DNA from: Legionellaceae bacterium
GTDB lineage: Bacteria; Pseudomonadota; Gammaproteobacteria; Legionellales; Legionellaceae
Direction of reading: 5' to 3'
Length of the DNA: 6,599 nt
Assembly: GCA_947504795.1 (NCBI GenBank)
Contig: CANNJG010000106.1
Coordinates: 1-6,599, forward strand
Shown: one piece after another, positions 4,802 through 6,599 of the stretch
How the letters are laid out: each line of letters opens with the position of its first letter
Numbering within the stretch: position 1 is the stretch's first letter
The notes under the pieces: generated by a model
Databases searched by the model: none
The model's input: the letters and a program-made list of their open reading frames with translations, nothing else
What the model was told of the DNA's origin: nothing
Program-made: the position numbers and the translations under genes

Positions 4802-6234
4802 CTTGGGAAACTGTGATTGGCCTTGAAGTCCACGCACAACTCAATACGCTCACTAAATTATTTTCCAATGGCTGCACAACTTACGGCAGCGCGCCTAATA
4901 CCCAGGCAACGTTGATTGATGCAGGATTTCCCGGCACCTTGCCCGTGCTAAATAAACAAGCCGTGCATTTGGCGATTCAATTTGGCTTAGCGATTAACGC
5001 GACGATTCAACAAAATTCTTATTTTGAACGTAAAAACTATGTTTATCCTGATTTACCCAAAGGGTATCAAATAACCCAATTCCGACGCCCTATCGTCATC
5101 AATGGGTATTTGGATATTCTTGATGAACAGACCCAAGCCAAGCGTATCATCATTGAACATGCTCATTTAGAAGAGGATGCCGGAAAATCGATACATAGCA
5201 GGGCACAGCAAACCGCTATTGATTTAAACCGTGCGGGGATACCGCTTATAGAAATTGTGACAAGTCCATGTTTGGCAAACGCTACCGAAGTGGTCAATTA
5301 TTTAAAAAGCTTAAACCAACTATTACGCTTTTTAGACGTATGTAACGGGAATATGCAAGAAGGGTCGTTCCGCTGCGACGTCAATTTGTCGCTCAAACGC
5401 ATCGGTGCGACAACTTTAGGAACGCGGGTCGAATTAAAAAATCTAAATTCATATCGATTTATAGAAAAAGCAATTCATTTCGAACAACACCGCCAAATGG
5501 ACTTGCTCAATGCACAACTACCCGTGATCCAAGAAACCCGTTTATACAACGAAACCACCCAATGCACAGAATCAATGCGCGAAAAAGAACATGAAAATGA
5601 TTACCGTTATTTTCCCGATCCGGATTTATTACCTGTTTTTATCTCTGATCAATTACTCAATACCTTATCCACACACTTACCTGAATTACCCTCGGCTATC
5701 ATCAGTCGACTAGCGCGCGATGGATTGACTCAAGCCGATGATAGGGATTACTTATTATCCTCTCCTGCGATCTTACAGTATTATGATAACGTCAAACTGA
5801 CCTGCCATGCACCCGCAAAGGTGATTGTAAACTGGTTAAAAGGACCCATAGCAGCCCTGTTAAATGAGCGCCAACAAACCTTTGAAACCCTACTAAACCA
5901 CACAGCAGTGCGACTAGGTGAACTCTTAAATTTGGTGGCCGATGAAACCCTATCTGCTCAAGCAGGAAAAGCGCTGTTGCGACCCTTGTTTGACGGCATT
6001 GAACCGTTATCGTCACTCATTCAAGCGAGTGGCTATCAGGCTTCCTCAAAAGAAGATATTCAGGAACACATTAACGCAATGCTAAAACAATACCCACAAC
6101 AAGTTGCGCAATACCAACAGGGTGATCCCAAAATTATTTCATTTTTAATGGGACAAATCCTCAAAGCCCTTAAAGGGAAGGTCGACCCGAAAAAGCTTCA
6201 AATGCTTTTAACACAAAGATTAGATGCCACATAG
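4798..6234 (+). CDS. gatB: Asp-tRNA(Asn)/Glu-tRNA(Gln) amidotransferase subunit B
   Basis: GatB binds the misacylated tRNA, activates the side-chain carboxylate with ATP and completes the transamidation using ammonia from GatA. It is full length at 478 residues. Family landmarks in order: ETVIGLEVHAQLNT (4-17), with the metal-site His12 region; FPGTLPVLN (44-52); ERKNYVYPDLPKGYQITQ (77-94); HLEEDAGKSIH (123-133), with acidic metal ligands; IDLNRAGIPLIEIV (141-154); NGNMQEGSFRCDVNLSL (183-199); VELKNLNSYRFIEKAI (211-226); and MREKEHENDYRYFPDPDLLP (260-279). The C-terminus has the helical and YqeY-like tRNA-contacting tail, ending with FLMGQILKALKGKVDPKKL (449-467). The N-terminal zinc-knuckle cysteines of many GatBs are absent: the 'FC.C' position reads FSNG and the 'CPVCLGLPG' position reads LIDAGFPG. 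I recall the same in Coxiella-like GatBs, so this is probably a lineage form rather than damage. Last gene of the operon. Confidence 0.97.
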   Translation: MTWETVIGLEVHAQLNTLTKLFSNGCTTYGSAPNTQATLIDAGFPGTLPVLNKQAVHLAIQFGLAINATIQQNSYFERKNYVYPDLPKGYQITQFRRPIVINGYLDILDEQTQAKRIIIEHAHLEEDAGKSIHSRAQQTAIDLNRAGIPLIEIVTSPCLANATEVVNYLKSLNQLLRFLDVCNGNMQEGSFRCDVNLSLKRIGATTLGTRVELKNLNSYRFIEKAIHFEQHRQMDLLNAQLPVIQETRLYNETTQCTESMREKEHENDYRYFPDPDLLPVFISDQLLNTLSTHLPELPSAIISRLARDGLTQADDRDYLLSSPAILQYYDNVKLTCHAPAKVIVNWLKGPIAALLNERQQTFETLLNHTAVRLGELLNLVADETLSAQAGKALLRPLFDGIEPLSSLIQASGYQASSKEDIQEHINAMLKQYPQQVAQYQQGDPKIISFLMGQILKALKGKVDPKKLQMLLTQRLDAT

Positions 6235-6242
6235 AAAAATAG

Positions 6243-6269
6243 GGTTTGGTATCAGCAATGTGTCAAACC
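6243..6269 (+). terminator. weak stem-loop after gatB, possible operon 3' end
   Basis: GGTTTG (6243-6248) pairs with CAAACC (6264-6269); two wobble pairs and one A-T pair can extend the stem to nine, with a nine-base loop. It begins eight bases after the gatB stop. No T-tract follows, so if transcription ends here it would need Rho, or the hairpin may only protect the mRNA 3' end. Confidence 0.3.
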
Positions 6270-6320
6270 AACTGCATTCTTCTGGATAATCTACCCAAGT
6301 AACTTCAAAATGCCAAGTTT

Positions 6321-6422
6321 ACTGTTGCCCCAGCGACCCCGGGGTAGTAACGAGGGATCTGCTAATTGCGTCTCCGTGCTATGCACTGAAGATTCGTCGT
6401 TAACCTGTCATTCCGCAGTAAC
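6321..6422. repeat. two partial copies of a probable dispersed palindromic repeat
   Basis: GTAGTAACGAGGGATCT (6344-6360), preceded by a GC-rich patch, resembles the right half of the widespread intergenic 'TGTCATCCCGAGCGTAGCGAGGGATCT' type of repeat. TGTCATTCCGCAGTAAC (6406-6422) resembles the left half of the same kind of unit and stops being recognisable at the shared AGTAAC. The order (right half, about 45 bases, left half) suggests two decayed copies. The resemblance is from memory, not from a comparison with other copies in this genome. Confidence 0.4.
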
Positions 6423-6448
6423 TTTCTAAATTAATTTTTTAAAAAATA

Positions 6449-6479
6449 TTGACACGAGGATCTGATTTTGATCTATACG
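6449..6479 (+). promoter_or_regulatory. candidate promoter before the truncated right-hand gene
   Basis: A perfect -35 TTGACA (6449-6454) is followed after 19 bases by TATACG (6474-6479), four of six matches to a -10. The spacing is longer than ideal; the 17-base alternative, TCTATA, matches only three of six. It lies just downstream of an A/T-only block and about 75 bases before the ATG at 6554, so it could drive that gene. Confidence 0.3.
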
Positions 6480-6553
6480 TCTCGCCAATGAGTTTTCGGT
6501 AAATATCTAAAAAAGTTCTTGAAAAATTTTTTAATGAGATCATGCTATGAGGG

Positions 6554-6599
6554 ATGAAAGCATTGATTCTTACAGAAGCACAAACGAATGAGCTTAGAC
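6554..6599 (+). CDS. possible N-terminus of an IS630-type transposase (cut by window edge)
   Basis: The frame opens at ATG 6554 and continues to the right edge, giving MKALILTEAQTNELR. An in-frame TGA at 6548-6550 rules out a longer start upstream. The LTEAQTNELR segment resembles the 'Lte.q..eL' first helix of the HTH region that opens many IS630-family transposases (Legionellales copies often begin M-K-A/N-L-I-L), and the flanking DNA has repeats and a composition shift typical of mobile DNA. GAGGG directly abuts the ATG, which is too close for a good ribosome-binding site; TTG 6563, nine bases after that motif, is an alternative start. Fifteen residues are too few for a firm family call. 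Confidence 0.3.
   Translation, partial: MKALILTEAQTNELR

Larger units (their letters stand above)
6235..6553. other. 319-base noncoding interval after gatB
   Basis: No coding sequence is visible here on either strand. From left to right it holds a weak stem-loop (6243-6269), a short CCAAGT direct repeat (6294-6299 and 6313-6318), a GC-rich patch with palindrome ACCCCGGGGT (6336-6345), two partial copies of a dispersed-type repeat (6344-6360 and 6406-6422), and then a strongly AT-rich stretch containing TTTTTTAAAAAA (6435-6446) and a promoter-like TTGACA. The abrupt change in composition after about 6422 may be the edge of the putative mobile element whose transposase begins at 6554. Confidence 0.5.

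Noticed and set aside
5792..6016. Minus-strand 74-codon frame opposite gatB
   Set aside because: It is antisense to the conserved C-terminal part of gatB, with no independent signals.
1..6599. CRISPR array, toxin-antitoxin pair, phage or defence system
   Set aside because: No regularly spaced repeats, small overlapping toxin-antitoxin pair, phage genes or defence-related motifs were found; the genes are housekeeping or unknown envelope proteins.

Overview
The window looks like ordinary chromosome from a gammaproteobacterium, most likely in or near the Legionellales (Legionella/Coxiella/Rickettsiella-type). This is inferred from protein similarity recalled from memory: MinD and MinE are close to the enterobacterial proteins, GatB is of a form without the zinc-binding cysteines, and there is a small exported protein of a type I associate with Legionella. 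Base composition is moderately AT-rich by eye, with the intergenic DNA and the 2084-2938 gene more AT-rich than minD or gatA. No clear undescribed multi-gene system is visible.

Layout. Positions 1-163 hold at most the unrecognised 3' end of a plus-strand frame. A small secreted, four-cysteine protein is encoded on the minus strand (164-601) and diverges from minD. The 236 bases between them carry a good minus-strand promoter, an intrinsic terminator reading toward minD with no gene in front of it, and a 17-bp inverted repeat over the best minD promoter candidate. minD and minE follow as a translationally coupled pair (ATGA overlap); minC is not beside them. minD should start at the TTG at 838, because the longer frame swallows its own Shine-Dalgarno. 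minE has a six-residue duplication-like insertion in the linker between its two functional parts.

Between minE and the convergent membrane-protein gene (DUF1189-like, minus strand, 2084-2938) there is a long stem-loop without a T-tract. A short intergenic region with divergent promoter signals leads to gatC-gatA-gatB (3034-6234), a tight plus-strand operon for the three-subunit tRNA-dependent amidotransferase; gatA and gatB overlap by ATGA.

The last 365 bases are mostly noncoding. They carry a weak hairpin after gatB, two partial copies of what looks like a dispersed palindromic repeat, a promoter-like TTGACA, and, cut by the window edge, the first 15 codons of what may be an IS630-type transposase.

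Functionally, the Min pair positions the division septum, GatCAB converts misacylated Glu-tRNA(Gln) and/or Asp-tRNA(Asn) to the correct aminoacyl-tRNAs, and the two minus-strand genes are accessory envelope or secreted proteins of unknown role.
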